A stretch of DNA of 64,000 nt from contig NZ_FNJL01000008.1 of NCBI RefSeq assembly GCF_900104515.1, positions 1-64,000 on the forward strand, given 5' to 3'. The stretch is from Paracidovorax cattleyae (GTDB lineage: Bacteria > Pseudomonadota > Gammaproteobacteria > Burkholderiales > Burkholderiaceae_C). This document shows, piece after piece, positions 18,073-27,324 of the stretch (the stretch's first letter is position 1; each line of letters starts with the position of its first letter). A program made the translations under genes and the position numbers. Below the pieces are notes generated by a model. The model searched no databases. It was not told the DNA's origin and saw nothing but the letters and a program-made list of their open reading frames with translations.

Positions 18073-19832
18073 CGGCGGCTCTCGTTCAATTCGACGTCCT
18101 TGCCATGGCGCAGCGCGTGTTCCGCCGTGAAGCGCGCTTCGGCTCCGGGCGCCACGGTCTGCTGCCAGGCCACCACGCCGGCCGTGCCTTCCCAGGCGGT
18201 GGTGAGCAGTGGCGGCGCGTAGCGGGACTCGACCTCGATCTTCGCATTGCGCGGCACGGGGGCGGTGTCGATCACCTGGAGCGTGATCGGGGTGGTGTGG
18301 CGGTTCTCGATGCGGTAGGCGAGCCGGGTACGGCGCTCCACGGTGGCGCCCGTGAAGCCGGCGGTGCCGGTGGTCTCGCGGGGCGCCTCGGCATGCACGC
18401 GCACGAGGTCGTCCGGACCGAACCACAGCGGCACCGTGCGCCCGCCGGGGCCGCCCGAGTCCGTGGCCGCGGAGAAGTCCAGCCGGCCCTGGCCCACGAA
18501 GGCGCCATCGCGGTACAGGCCGACGGTCCCTGCCGGCCACGGGCCGGCGGGCGGCGCGATCTCCGCCACCAGGTAGGCGGTTTCGCGCTGCGCGGGCACG
18601 GTGCGGGTGACGAGGCGGGCGCTGGCGTCGTGCGTGCCCAGCAGCAGCGTGGTGCGCTGCCCGCTTGCCGGCAGGCTCAGGCGCTGCGGCACCTCGAAGC
18701 GCGTCGCATAGCTGCCGGCCAGGGCCGTGACGTCGAAGCGGGGCAGGGGTTCTTCCGCGGCGTCGGCGGATTCCGCCATGGGCGCTGGCACGGGGGCGGC
18801 CGGCGCTGCCGGCGAGGGCAGCCGGGAGAGACGGTTCTGTGTTTCCGGCGGTGCCGCCACGTCCACCGTCCAGGTGCCTGGCCGCGGCCCTGCCGTGGCC
18901 CGTGCGGGGGCCTGGGTGGTCAGCGCGAGCCGCACGTCGTTCCAGTCTTCGCCGCTGCGCTGCGCGACGACGGCCAGCCGCTCGAGCACCACCGCGCCCG
19001 TGGCGATGTCCAGCCGCGCGCGGTAGGCGGGCTGCCAGCCGGGGCCGCGCACCTGGTAGGACAGGCGCAGGCCGGCGTCCCGGTCGCTGGCGAGGTTCAC
19101 GGCCACGGAAACCACCCTGGGACGCGGCCCGCCCGCCGTGCGGTCGCGCTCGGCGCGCAGCGGCTTCAGGTCGCGCTCCAGGGCTTCCTGCCGGCGCTGC
19201 AGGGGCTGCAGGCGCACGAGTGTTTCGGCCGATGTCTTGCGCAGGGCCTCCGCCGTGGCCGGGATCTGGGCGGCGGGCACGGACGGCGCCACGGTGGGCG
19301 TGGCCGACGTGGGGCTGCCCTGGCCTTCCCGCGGTGCGCCGTCGGCGTTGCCGCCGGCCAGGTGGTCCAGGTAACGGTCCGTGCGCCGCAGCGCCGCGAT
19401 CTCGGCCTGCACGCCCGCGATCTGGTCCTCGAGTGCGCGGACGCGTTCGTCCAGCGGGCTCGCGCAGCCGGCCGCCACATCGCGGTCTTCGGTGGTGGCC
19501 TTGAATTCGCCCACGCGCACCCCGGCGTCCGCGCTGATCTGCAGGCTGTCCGGGTCCAGGCTGGCGGGCAGGCAGGCGAAGGTGGCACTGCGCGCGCCCG
19601 CGGCGATGCGCGCGCTGCGCTCGATCGTGGCGATGCCCGGCGCCACCGTCACCTGCGTGATGCGCGATGCCACCACGGCAGGGCGCTCCTGCGCGCACGC
19701 CATGCCGGCCGCTGCGGCGAGCACCGCGCAGGCGGCGGCGCGGCGCGCGCCGGCATGCCGCTGCAGCGGCGTGGGTGGCATGGGCTGCATGGAATGCGTG
19801 GAACAGGCCGCGCCCGGGCATGCAGAGGACAT
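18069..19832 (-). CDS. DUF4139 / mucoidy-inhibitor-A-like periplasmic protein
   Basis: 587 residues with an AAGGAG site before the ATG. A signal peptide is likely (AAACAVLAAAAGMACAQ). The N-terminal DUF4140-like domain (TQVTVAPGIATIERSARI...GVRVGEFK) leads into a coiled coil (residues ~125-250, e.g. RALEDQIAGVQAEIAALRR), then the beta-rich DUF4139 domain with VNLASDRDAGLRLSYQVRGPGWQPAYRARL and the tail RLAYRIENRHTTPITLQVID. Proteins with this layout are found across bacteria; biochemical function is unknown. First gene of the pgpA-pncC chain. Confidence 0.85.
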   Translation of the reverse strand: MSSACPGAACSTHSMQPMPPTPLQRHAGARRAAACAVLAAAAGMACAQERPAVVASRITQVTVAPGIATIERSARIAAGARSATFACLPASLDPDSLQISADAGVRVGEFKATTEDRDVAAGCASPLDERVRALEDQIAGVQAEIAALRRTDRYLDHLAGGNADGAPREGQGSPTSATPTVAPSVPAAQIPATAEALRKTSAETLVRLQPLQRRQEALERDLKPLRAERDRTAGGPRPRVVSVAVNLASDRDAGLRLSYQVRGPGWQPAYRARLDIATGAVVLERLAVVAQRSGEDWNDVRLALTTQAPARATAGPRPGTWTVDVAAPPETQNRLSRLPSPAAPAAPVPAPMAESADAAEEPLPRFDVTALAGSYATRFEVPQRLSLPASGQRTTLLLGTHDASARLVTRTVPAQRETAYLVAEIAPPAGPWPAGTVGLYRDGAFVGQGRLDFSAATDSGGPGGRTVPLWFGPDDLVRVHAEAPRETTGTAGFTGATVERRTRLAYRIENRHTTPITLQVIDTAPVPRNAKIEVESRYAPPLLTTAWEGTAGVVAWQQTVAPGAEARFTAEHALRHGKDVELNESRR

Positions 19833-19897
19833 CCGCGCTCCTTTTCTCTCGGTAGGACTGGGGAGGGCAATGCTAGCAGCGCCTCCACCGCAGGCGC

Positions 19898-20878
19898 TCA
19901 GCGGAAGTGGTCGAAGGCCAGATACTGCGCCGCCATGGGACGGCCCTCGGCATCGAGCAGCCGCAGGCCGGGCTCGGCCTCGATGGCGCCGATGCAGGTG
20001 GCGCGCGTTCCTGCCTGGCGGGCCGCGGCCTCGATCTGCGCACGCCGGCACGGTGGCGCGGTGAACAGCAGTTCGTAGTCATCGCCTCCGGCCAGCACGC
20101 AGCGCAGCAGGTTTTCCCAGCCGTATGGCAGATGTTCGGGGGCATGCCCGGCACAGGCCGCCATGAGCTGCGGGGCGAGCGTGGTGTCGATGCGCGCACC
20201 GACGCCCGACGCCTGCAGGATGTGGCCCAGGTCGCCCACGAGCCCGTCGCTCACGTCGATGGCGCTGCTGGCCACGCCGCGCAATGCCTGCCCCAGGGCC
20301 ACCCGCGGCGTGGGGCGCTCCAGTCGCGCGCGCGCCTGCGCCAGCACCGGCGGCGGCAATTGCACGGGCATCTCGCCCAGCAGCGCATCCAGGGCCAGGC
20401 GTGCATCGCCCAGGTGGCCGCTCACCCACAGGTCATCGCCCGGCCGCGCGCCGCTGCGCAGCAGCGCCTGGCCGGCGGGCACTTCGCCGAACACCGTGAT
20501 GCAGATGTTGAGCGGGCCCTGCGTGGTGTCCCCGCCCACCAGTTCGCAGCCGTGTTCGTCGGCCAGGGCCAGCAGCCCGTCCGAGAACCCCTGCAGCCAG
20601 GCCTCGTCGGCCCGCGGCAGCGCCAGCGCCAGCGTGAACGCCAGCGGCCGGGCACCGCAGGCGGCGAGGTCCGACAGGTTCACGGCCAGCGCCTTGTGGC
20701 CCAGGTGCGCGGGATAGACGTCGGGAAAGAAATGCCGGCCCTCCACCAGCATGTCGCTGGAGACGGCCAGGTGCATGCCGGCGGCGGGCGCGAGCAACGC
20801 GCAATCGTCGCCCACGCCGAGCGCGGCGCGGCGCACGGGGCGGCGGAAGTAGCGTGCGATCAGGTCGAATTCACCCAT
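19898..20878 (-). CDS. thiL: Thiamine-monophosphate kinase
   Basis: 326 residues starting MGEFDLIARYFRRP. Diagnostic ThiL motifs: GVGDDCALLAP (metal and ATP site), LAVSSDMLVEGRHFFPDVYP, LVGGDTTQGPLNICITVFGE, AIDVSDGLVGDLGHIL and LAGGDDYELLFTAP. It phosphorylates thiamine monophosphate to thiamine diphosphate, the cofactor-forming step, in the cytoplasm. No TPP riboswitch is recognisable upstream. The gene faces away from the effector-like gene at 21010, leaving 131 nt between starts. Confidence 0.95.
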   Translation of the reverse strand: MGEFDLIARYFRRPVRRAALGVGDDCALLAPAAGMHLAVSSDMLVEGRHFFPDVYPAHLGHKALAVNLSDLAACGARPLAFTLALALPRADEAWLQGFSDGLLALADEHGCELVGGDTTQGPLNICITVFGEVPAGQALLRSGARPGDDLWVSGHLGDARLALDALLGEMPVQLPPPVLAQARARLERPTPRVALGQALRGVASSAIDVSDGLVGDLGHILQASGVGARIDTTLAPQLMAACAGHAPEHLPYGWENLLRCVLAGGDDYELLFTAPPCRRAQIEAAARQAGTRATCIGAIEAEPGLRLLDAEGRPMAAQYLAFDHFR

Positions 20879-20914
20879 GCGCCGAGCATACGCGCAGCCA
20901 TTGCCGCGGCGGAC

Positions 20915-20976
20915 TTCGCAATTCCATGCAGACGTTCCCGGCCAGGCATCCCCACGGCTTGCCGGCGGGCGATGAT
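20915..20976 (+). promoter_or_regulatory. Imperfect PIP-box candidate before the 869 aa protein gene
   Basis: TTCGC (20915-20919), exactly 15 nt, then TTCCC (20935-20939): one mismatch to TTCGB-N15-TTCGB. A GATGAT hexamer sits 31 nt further on (20971-20976), the right place for a -10 element but with G instead of Y at its first position. The ATG is 34 nt beyond. Weaker than the four exact sites in the hrp cluster. Confidence 0.35.
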
Positions 20977-21009
20977 GCGGTTCCCCCGCCCCTTCTTCCA
21001 GCCCCGTCC

Positions 21010-23619
21010 ATGAAAACCCATCTGCATGCGCTTCGTCCGTCTGGTGCCGTGCCTGACCGCCCTGGAACATCCCGCCCCCCGGTGCCCGCACGTCCTGCGA
21101 GGTCGACCTCGGCGGGGTGGCCGCTGGGCCTGGAGTCCGTGCGCGAGGCCCGCAGCCGCGCCGGACACGCCGCCGAACCGCAGAACCATCCCGAACTCAC
21201 GTCCCTGGCGATCATCGATGCGGAAGAGGTCGGGTCGTACTTCGTGGCGGCGGCCAAGTATTTCACCGATCCGCTGCACGGCGTGGCGGAAAAGGCGAAC
21301 GAGTTCGCCACGGAAGGGCTGCACGGCCATGGCGGCGAAGGCGCGGAAGGCAGCGGTCCCGCAGAGGGCGCGCAGGGCCATCCTTCCGCGCATGAGCCCC
21401 CGGCCGCGGGAGAGCACGGCAGCGGCGCCGAAGGAGCCCACGGCCACGGCGCCGCTGCCGAAGCCGCGGAACACCACGGCAGGATGCATGCATTCGCCGA
21501 AGAGGGCACGCCCGGCGGCGTCAGCGACCTGGCCGCCACCCTGGGGCTGGCAGGCGCCATGCTGCCGCTGTCGGCGGTGGCGATCCATGCCGGCTACCGC
21601 GAGCTGCGCGAGGTTGCCGAGCAGCGCAGGGAGCTGCGTGAGCAGAAGGAACACCTGGTGCAGCAGCGCGAGGTGCTGGCCCCGCTCCTGGCGCGGGGCC
21701 GGGCGCCCGTGGCAGGCCATGTCCAGTCGCACGCCATCGGCCAGGCCATCGACGATCTGGCCTACCAGCAGCACCTTAACCGCCACGACGGCCGCGTGGC
21801 CGCGGCGACCCTCACGTCGGCCAGTCTCGTCTTCGCGAAGACGGCGGTGGAAACCTCGGTGCACACCGGGCTGGCGATCGGTGCCGGCAGCGCGAATGCC
21901 GCGGGCCTGGTCGCGCACAGCGCGGCAGCCGCGGGCGCTGCCTCTGCGGCCAGCATCGCCGGAGGCTATGTCCTGGGGCCGGCTGCGAGTGTCATGGCCT
22001 CGGTGGTGGGCGGGGTGTTCCTGCACCAGTCGCATGTCGAGAAAAAGCGCTTCCGCGCCGACTTCTCCCGGGTGAGCGCCTTCCTCGCAGGCGTGGACAC
22101 CCGGCGCCTGGGCGTCGACGCGCAGCGCTACCACGACTTCCTGACGGCCAAGTTCGATCAGCGCAAGCGGTTCGTGAACGGCTTCAACAACTGGAACAAG
22201 GGCTTCGTCCTCGGCGGCGTGACCTACACGGCGAGCACGGCCGCCAAGGTGGGCCTGGGCATCGCGGCGATCGCCGGCGCCAGCGTCGCCGGGCCGGTGG
22301 GCCTGGCGACGCTGATCGGCGCGGGACTGCTGGGCGCCGTGACGATGGGCGTGGGTTCCCACCAGTTCTTCCTGACGCACGGCAAGGTCAAGCGCTACCG
22401 GAACTACGAGCGCACCGATGCCCCCGGCATCGACCGCGCCTTCCTCGCCATGGCCGACCTGCTGCGGGCGGCGGCGCCGCCCCGGTTCCATTCGGCCCGT
22501 TCCGAGCTGTCCGCGGATTTCCATTCCGCCCGCTCTTACCTGGAATTGGAACTGGAGCCGGCGCCGGACGAAGCCGCGCTCTCGGCGGAGCCCGATGGGG
22601 CGTTCCACTCCGCCAGGTCCGCCCTCGGGCCGGCCCCGTCCGCCATCCGGCCGGAGATCGGCCCCGAACCGGAAATCCAGCCCGGGATCGAGGGGGGGCC
22701 GGCCGCTCCTGCCGACACCGTATCCGCATCCGCGGAAGATGCCGAGCCTCTCGGCTTCCTGCTGCGCAGCGCGCTCTACGCCGCCACGGACGGCCAGGAG
22801 CGGGCCCTGGGCGGGTTCCTGCAGCAGGCGGCCGAACAGATGAACCGGCATTACCGGGACAAGGGCCGCTCCACCGACGACACGCCCCCTGCGGCTTCGT
22901 CCCGCAGGCACTCCACGGGACGCGAGGCCAAAGCCCTGTGGCGGGGGGGCGTGGCCTACAGCAAGTCCCTGCTGACGGGCCACAGGCCCCGCGAGGCCCG
23001 CCAGCAGGCCCGTCAGGCCTATACGGCCCGGACGGACCGGCTCAACCGCACCGCACTCACCCAGTGGCTCGAAACCCCCGGTTCGGGACAGGCGCAGGTG
23101 GGCTACATGCGCAGCGTGGTCGAACTCCAGAAGGACTACCTGGAGGCCAAACTGGCCGCGCGACAGCCCCTGCAGGCCCTGGAGGACGCGCTGGCCCACT
23201 CGGACGCAGCCCAGGTGGCCGCCGTGACGGAGCCACCCGCCGCCCGCCGCCGCAGGGCCGCAAGGAACGCCAGGCCGCCCATGACCCCCGCCCACCTCGC
23301 TGCGGAACTCCGCAAGGCCCGTGCCGACGACGAAGCCCGGCTCGCGCGGCTGACGGCGCTGCACGCCAGCCTGAGCGGCCAAGCCGCGTCCGCGCCCGGC
23401 TCTTCGCTGCTCCTGCAGTCGCTGCGGCAGGATTTCCTGCTGTGCGAAACCGGCACGGCCCATCCCGCGCATGACACGGCCCGGGAATTCGCGCGCTATT
23501 GCCTGGGGCACGCGCGCACCCATGCCACCACGGTGCGGGGCACCCTGCTGGCCACGGAAATGCAGGCCGCCCGCGTCCGCGAGAAGGCCGCCGAATCGCA
23601 GGCTGCCCCAGCCCGTTGA
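21010..23619 (+). CDS. Large candidate type III effector or secreted protein, function unknown
   Basis: 869 residues from the ATG at 21010; no family recognised. The N-terminal ~70 residues are Pro/Arg/Ser-rich and probably disordered. Residues ~110-165 are rich in Gly, His, Ala and Glu. A coiled-coil stretch (YRELREVAEQRRELREQKEH) precedes two long small-residue hydrophobic regions (about 274-338 and 398-457) that could insert in membranes. Residues ~493-537 hold three copies of FHSARS. The C-terminal third is charged and helical. No Sec signal peptide is seen. The imperfect PIP box at 20915 and the domain make-up fit an HrpX-regulated effector; this is inference. It lies outside the hrp cluster between thiL and a lipoprotein gene. 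Confidence 0.6.
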   Translation: MKTHLHALRPSGAVPDRPGTSRPPVPARPARSTSAGWPLGLESVREARSRAGHAAEPQNHPELTSLAIIDAEEVGSYFVAAAKYFTDPLHGVAEKANEFATEGLHGHGGEGAEGSGPAEGAQGHPSAHEPPAAGEHGSGAEGAHGHGAAAEAAEHHGRMHAFAEEGTPGGVSDLAATLGLAGAMLPLSAVAIHAGYRELREVAEQRRELREQKEHLVQQREVLAPLLARGRAPVAGHVQSHAIGQAIDDLAYQQHLNRHDGRVAAATLTSASLVFAKTAVETSVHTGLAIGAGSANAAGLVAHSAAAAGAASAASIAGGYVLGPAASVMASVVGGVFLHQSHVEKKRFRADFSRVSAFLAGVDTRRLGVDAQRYHDFLTAKFDQRKRFVNGFNNWNKGFVLGGVTYTASTAAKVGLGIAAIAGASVAGPVGLATLIGAGLLGAVTMGVGSHQFFLTHGKVKRYRNYERTDAPGIDRAFLAMADLLRAAAPPRFHSARSELSADFHSARSYLELELEPAPDEAALSAEPDGAFHSARSALGPAPSAIRPEIGPEPEIQPGIEGGPAAPADTVSASAEDAEPLGFLLRSALYAATDGQERALGGFLQQAAEQMNRHYRDKGRSTDDTPPAASSRRHSTGREAKALWRGGVAYSKSLLTGHRPREARQQARQAYTARTDRLNRTALTQWLETPGSGQAQVGYMRSVVELQKDYLEAKLAARQPLQALEDALAHSDAAQVAAVTEPPAARRRRAARNARPPMTPAHLAAELRKARADDEARLARLTALHASLSGQAASAPGSSLLLQSLRQDFLLCETGTAHPAHDTAREFARYCLGHARTHATTVRGTLLATEMQAARVREKAAESQAAPAR
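22486..22620 (+). repeat. Three FHSARS-encoding repeats
   Basis: FHSARS is encoded at 22486-22503, 22519-22536 and 22603-22620. The DNA copies use different codons (for example CGG/CGC/AGG at different positions), so the peptide rather than the DNA is conserved. This suggests selection for the motif. Confidence 0.75.
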
Positions 23620-23711
23620 GCGTTGCGCGACTCCCCCCCCATGGTGGGGAAGGCAGCGCAGGGACGCCTCGCTAAACTGGCCGGCCCTTTTCCCGGCCAA
23701 GGAGGTCATCC

Positions 23712-24755
23712 GTGCACAAAGCATCAGCGGCAACACTGGTTCTGTCCCTCGCCATAGGCCTGGGCGCCTGCAAAAAACAGGAAGCGGCGCCCCAGGCCGC
23801 CAGTGCACCTGCCGCTCCGCCGGCCGCCTCCGCGCCGTCCGCGGCCACGCCACCCGCCGATGCGGGTGCGGCCTCCCCGCTGCCGGCGGCGTCCAGGCCC
23901 TTCGATGCGGCCAGCCTGCCGGTCTCCACCGCACCTCTGGGAGCCTTCCCGTACATCGCGCTGCCGACCGGCTACGTCACCGGCACCAAGCCCGACGTGA
24001 TCGACTTCGACCAGGTGCCGTTCTGGACGGGCGACCGCCTGCAGCCCGTGGAGGGCCGTGTCTGGTCCGCGCACATCGCTGCCGCCCAGGGCAAGACGTT
24101 CTCGGACCTGGAGCTGTCGCGCAACATCGAGTCCGTGGTCACCTCGCTGGGCGGCCGGAAGATCTTCGAGGGCAAGCTGCCGCAAGCCGTGACGGAGAAG
24201 ATGAAGGAATGGCCGCGCGACATGATCACGCGCTACAACAGCGGCCTGGGCGACATCTGGAACAACGCCGTGCAGGTGTTCGTCATCCACCGGGCGGACC
24301 GCGACATCTGGATCCACCTGTGCAACTACGAGTTCGGCGGCGGCCTGCTCATCGCCGAGACCAAGCCCCTGCAGGTCACCGCCGGCCTGCTGCCCGCCAG
24401 CGAACTGAAGGCGCAGATCGACAAGACCGGCAAGGTGGCGCTGCACGTCAACTTCGCCACCGACAAGACCGACATCCTGCCCGATTCGCAGCCGCAGATC
24501 GAGCAGGTGGTGCAACTGCTCAGGCAGGACGCATCGCTGAAGCTCGCCGTCAACGGCTACACCGACAACACGGGCGACGCGGCCCACAACAAGACCCTGT
24601 CGGAGGGTCGGGCCAAGGCCGCCGTCGCGGCCCAGGGCATCGACGCGTCCCGCCTCTCGTCCGCCGGCTTCGGTGCCGCGGACCCGGTGGCGGACAACGC
24701 GACGGACGAGGGCAAGGCGAAGAACCGGCGGGTGGAACTGGTCAGGCAGCCCTGA
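23712..24755 (+). CDS. OmpA-family peptidoglycan-associated lipoprotein
   Basis: 347 residues from a GTG with an AAGGAGG site at 23699-23705. Signal peptide with lipobox LGAC (mature Cys near residue 20), then an Ala/Pro-rich linker of ~45 residues. A middle domain (IALPTGYVTGTKPDVIDFDQVPFW...) is unrecognised. The C-terminal OmpA domain has VNFATDKTDILPDSQPQIEQ, LAVNGYTDNTGDAAHNKTLSEGRAKAAVAA, GFGAADPVADN and KAKNRRVEL, the residues that bind diaminopimelate in peptidoglycan. Probably anchors outer membrane to cell wall. A GGCCGG/CCGGCC hairpin (23679-23698) precedes the ribosome site. Confidence 0.9.
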   Translation: MHKASAATLVLSLAIGLGACKKQEAAPQAASAPAAPPAASAPSAATPPADAGAASPLPAASRPFDAASLPVSTAPLGAFPYIALPTGYVTGTKPDVIDFDQVPFWTGDRLQPVEGRVWSAHIAAAQGKTFSDLELSRNIESVVTSLGGRKIFEGKLPQAVTEKMKEWPRDMITRYNSGLGDIWNNAVQVFVIHRADRDIWIHLCNYEFGGGLLIAETKPLQVTAGLLPASELKAQIDKTGKVALHVNFATDKTDILPDSQPQIEQVVQLLRQDASLKLAVNGYTDNTGDAAHNKTLSEGRAKAAVAAQGIDASRLSSAGFGAADPVADNATDEGKAKNRRVELVRQP

Positions 24756-24799
24756 GGCCGGCCCGGGCGGCCGGCCGCGGAGGCCGGCGTCCCGCCGCA

Positions 24800-25924
24800 C
24801 TATGCCGGTTCGCCCCGGAAGCGCAGCGCGGCCTGGCGGCTCACCTCGCCCAGCAACTGTTCGTCGCGCTGGCGGTCGCGCAGCCAGCGTGCGTCGTTCT
24901 GGCCGGCCGCAGCCTCGCTGCGCAGCAGGTGCAGCGCGCCGGAGGCGCCGGTGACTGTGGCGTGGCGCGCGATGTGGTCGATGGTCTGCAGGATGTGGTC
25001 GCGCAGCGGCATGTGCTCTCCGGTGGCCGGATCGACGTACACCGCCTGCATGCCGAAGCGGCACGCCTGGAAGCGGTTGTAGGTATAGACGAGGTAGTCG
25101 TCCTCGCTGGGCGTGAAGGGCTGCTCGGCCAGGAACCAGGCCCCCAGCGACTGCACGAAGGCCGACAGCGCGGCGGCGCGCTCGATGGTGAGCGGCGTGT
25201 CGAACACGCGGATCTCGATCGTGCCGAACTCGGGCTTGGGCCGGATGTCCCAGTAGAAGTCCTTCATGCTCTTGACGACGCCGGTGCGGGTCATCTTGTC
25301 GAAGTAGGCCTCGAAGTCCTTCCAGGTCAGCACCATGGGAGCGCGGCCCGACAGCGGGAACGCGAACACCGAATTGAGCCGCGCCGAATCGAAGGCCGTG
25401 TCCTGCCCCTGCACGTAGGGACTGGAGGCCGACATCGCGATGAAGTGCGGGATGTAGCGCGACATGCGGTGCAGCATGAGCAGCGCCTCGTCGGCGCTGG
25501 GGCAGCCGATGTGCACGTGCTGGCCGAAGATCGTGAACTGCTTGGAGAGGTAGCCGTAGAGCTGCGACAGCTCCTGGAAGCGGGGCTTGTCGTAGATGCG
25601 GCGCTCGTGCCATTGCTGGAAGGGGTGCGTGCCCCCGCCGGCCACGGCGATGTTGAGCTTGTCGGCGCTCCTGACCAGCGCGTCGCGGATCTGCGAGAGC
25701 TGGCCCAGCACTTCGCTGCCCGAATGGCAGATGCCCGTCGAGATCTCGATCATGCTGTTGGTCATCTCGGGCACCACGCTGCCGGGCAGCGGCTGCTTCG
25801 CCATGAGGCGCAGCATGTCCTCGGCGTAGGGCGCGAGGTCGTAGTTGTGCGTGTTGACGAGCTGCAGCTCGAGCTCGACGCCGAGCGTCAGCGGCTCGGA
25901 ATGGTGGAAGGCCTCGAGGCTCAT
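24800..25924 (-). CDS. ybdK: YbdK-type carboxylate-amine ligase (glutamate-cysteine ligase 2 family)
   Basis: 374 residues beginning [24 protein letters not shown]. Matches the GCS2 family: ELELQLV near the N-terminus, [60 protein letters not shown] and [12 protein letters not shown]. The E. coli homologue has weak gamma-glutamylcysteine synthetase activity; the physiological reaction is uncertain. Start codon overlaps the stop of the upstream antiporter gene (ATGA), so the two are coupled. Confidence 0.9.
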   Translation of the reverse strand: MSLEAFHHSEPLTLGVELELQLVNTHNYDLAPYAEDMLRLMAKQPLPGSVVPEMTNSMIEISTGICHSGSEVLGQLSQIRDALVRSADKLNIAVAGGGTHPFQQWHERRIYDKPRFQELSQLYGYLSKQFTIFGQHVHIGCPSADEALLMLHRMSRYIPHFIAMSASSPYVQGQDTAFDSARLNSVFAFPLSGRAPMVLTWKDFEAYFDKMTRTGVVKSMKDFYWDIRPKPEFGTIEIRVFDTPLTIERAAALSAFVQSLGAWFLAEQPFTPSEDDYLVYTYNRFQACRFGMQAVYVDPATGEHMPLRDHILQTIDHIARHATVTGASGALHLLRSEAAAGQNDARWLRDRQRDEQLLGEVSRQAALRFRGEPA

Positions 25925-27180
25925 GGCTGCTGCTCCCGCTCTGCGTTGGCGGCGCGTGTCTGGGGCGCCCAGGGTTTCGAACTCTCTCCGGCGCGGTAGA
26001 TGGCCACCGTGGCGATCACGGCGCCCAGCACTTCCATGAGCAGGATGGTGGGCAGCGCGACGCGCGCGATGAGCTGCCCCGTGGACGCCGACGCCACCAC
26101 GAACTGCGAGGCGATCAGCAGCGCGATCGACGACATCGGCGTCATCGCGCAGCCCACCCACAGGGCCTGGCGCCAGCTGGCGCCGCTGCCCACGTTGCCC
26201 AGGGCCACGCCCAGGGCCTTGGCCGCCAGGCGCGCCACGATGAGGGCCAGCACCAGCCCGGCCACGGGGCCGCTCCAGTCGGCCTGCGCGGCGACGGTGG
26301 ACACCAGCACGAACATCAGCATGGTGAGCAGGGAGGCGGCAGTGCCGAGCTGGCGGGGCCAGGCCCAGGGGCGTGGATTGAGCTGCTTGAGCAGCATGCC
26401 CGCCAGCAGCGCGGCGAGCGGCGCGGAGCCGCCCATGTGCGCGGCCACGGCGGTGCCGGCGGCGATCAGCGTGAGCAGCAGGAAGGCGGTGTTCTCGCTC
26501 GTCGGGCTCATGAAGCGCAGGGCCATGCGCAGGATCAGCGCAAGCACAGCGCCGACGATGACCGAGACGCCCAGCACCACCATGACGGGGTATACGGTGT
26601 CCATGATGCGCGCGGCGGGCCGGTTGATCAGTTCCGCGGTGGCGCTGCCCAGGGTGAGCGCGTAGAGGGTGGAGAGCGTGGCCAGCACGATGGCGCGGTC
26701 CGTCACCGGGCCGGCCGCGCGGGTGTCCGCCACCACGCGCGTGAGCACGGCGGGCGATGCCGCCATGGCCACCAGCGCCAGCGGGCCCGCGGCGCGCTGG
26801 GGCACGTCCAGCCAGAGCATGGCGTAGTACACCGCGAAATAGGCCAGCGCCGATTCGATGATGCTCTGCACGAGCACCATCGGGTTGTGCCGGAACCAGC
26901 GCAGGGGGATGCGCCCGCCCGCCTCGAACAGCACGATGGCGATGCCCAGCTCCAGCAGGAACAGGCTGATGCCCTGCAGGGGCCAGACGGCGCCGCTGAA
27001 GCCCAGCAGCCCGGCGATGGTGCCGACGAGCGTGTAGCCCACCACCTTGGGCAGGCCGATGTGGCGCTGGAAGAGATAGCCGGAGACCGCAGCGACGGCC
27101 AGCAGCAGCGACCACTGCACCGTCGGGAGCCCGGCCGATGGGCGCAGCCATTGCGCCCAGAAGCCCATGATTTCATCCAT
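25921..27180 (-). CDS. Cation:proton antiporter, CPA2/KefB-like membrane domain
   Basis: 419 residues with about 12 hydrophobic segments. CPA2 features include [81 protein letters not shown] and [19 protein letters not shown]. No C-terminal TrkA-N/KTN domain is present, so this is a minimal antiporter for Na+ or K+ against H+. A second in-frame ATG 12 nt downstream is an alternative start. It is translationally coupled to ybdK, an uncommon pairing with glutathione-like metabolism that recalls glutathione-gated Kef systems; that link is speculative. Confidence 0.85.
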   Translation of the reverse strand: MDEIMGFWAQWLRPSAGLPTVQWSLLLAVAAVSGYLFQRHIGLPKVVGYTLVGTIAGLLGFSGAVWPLQGISLFLLELGIAIVLFEAGGRIPLRWFRHNPMVLVQSIIESALAYFAVYYAMLWLDVPQRAAGPLALVAMAASPAVLTRVVADTRAAGPVTDRAIVLATLSTLYALTLGSATAELINRPAARIMDTVYPVMVVLGVSVIVGAVLALILRMALRFMSPTSENTAFLLLTLIAAGTAVAAHMGGSAPLAALLAGMLLKQLNPRPWAWPRQLGTAASLLTMLMFVLVSTVAAQADWSGPVAGLVLALIVARLAAKALGVALGNVGSGASWRQALWVGCAMTPMSSIALLIASQFVVASASTGQLIARVALPTILLMEVLGAVIATVAIYRAGESSKPWAPQTRAANAEREQQP

Positions 27181-27324
27181 TGTTCTAGTCCTCGCATTCC
27201 CGCCCGAACCGCGCGGGGAGGCCGCGCGTCCCCCGGCCGGGGCCGACCGAATGTACCTGCTGATCCGGAAGGGCTCTGTAGGACGGGCACTTCCGGAAAA
27301 GGGGTACCCCGGGCGGCCCTGGTC

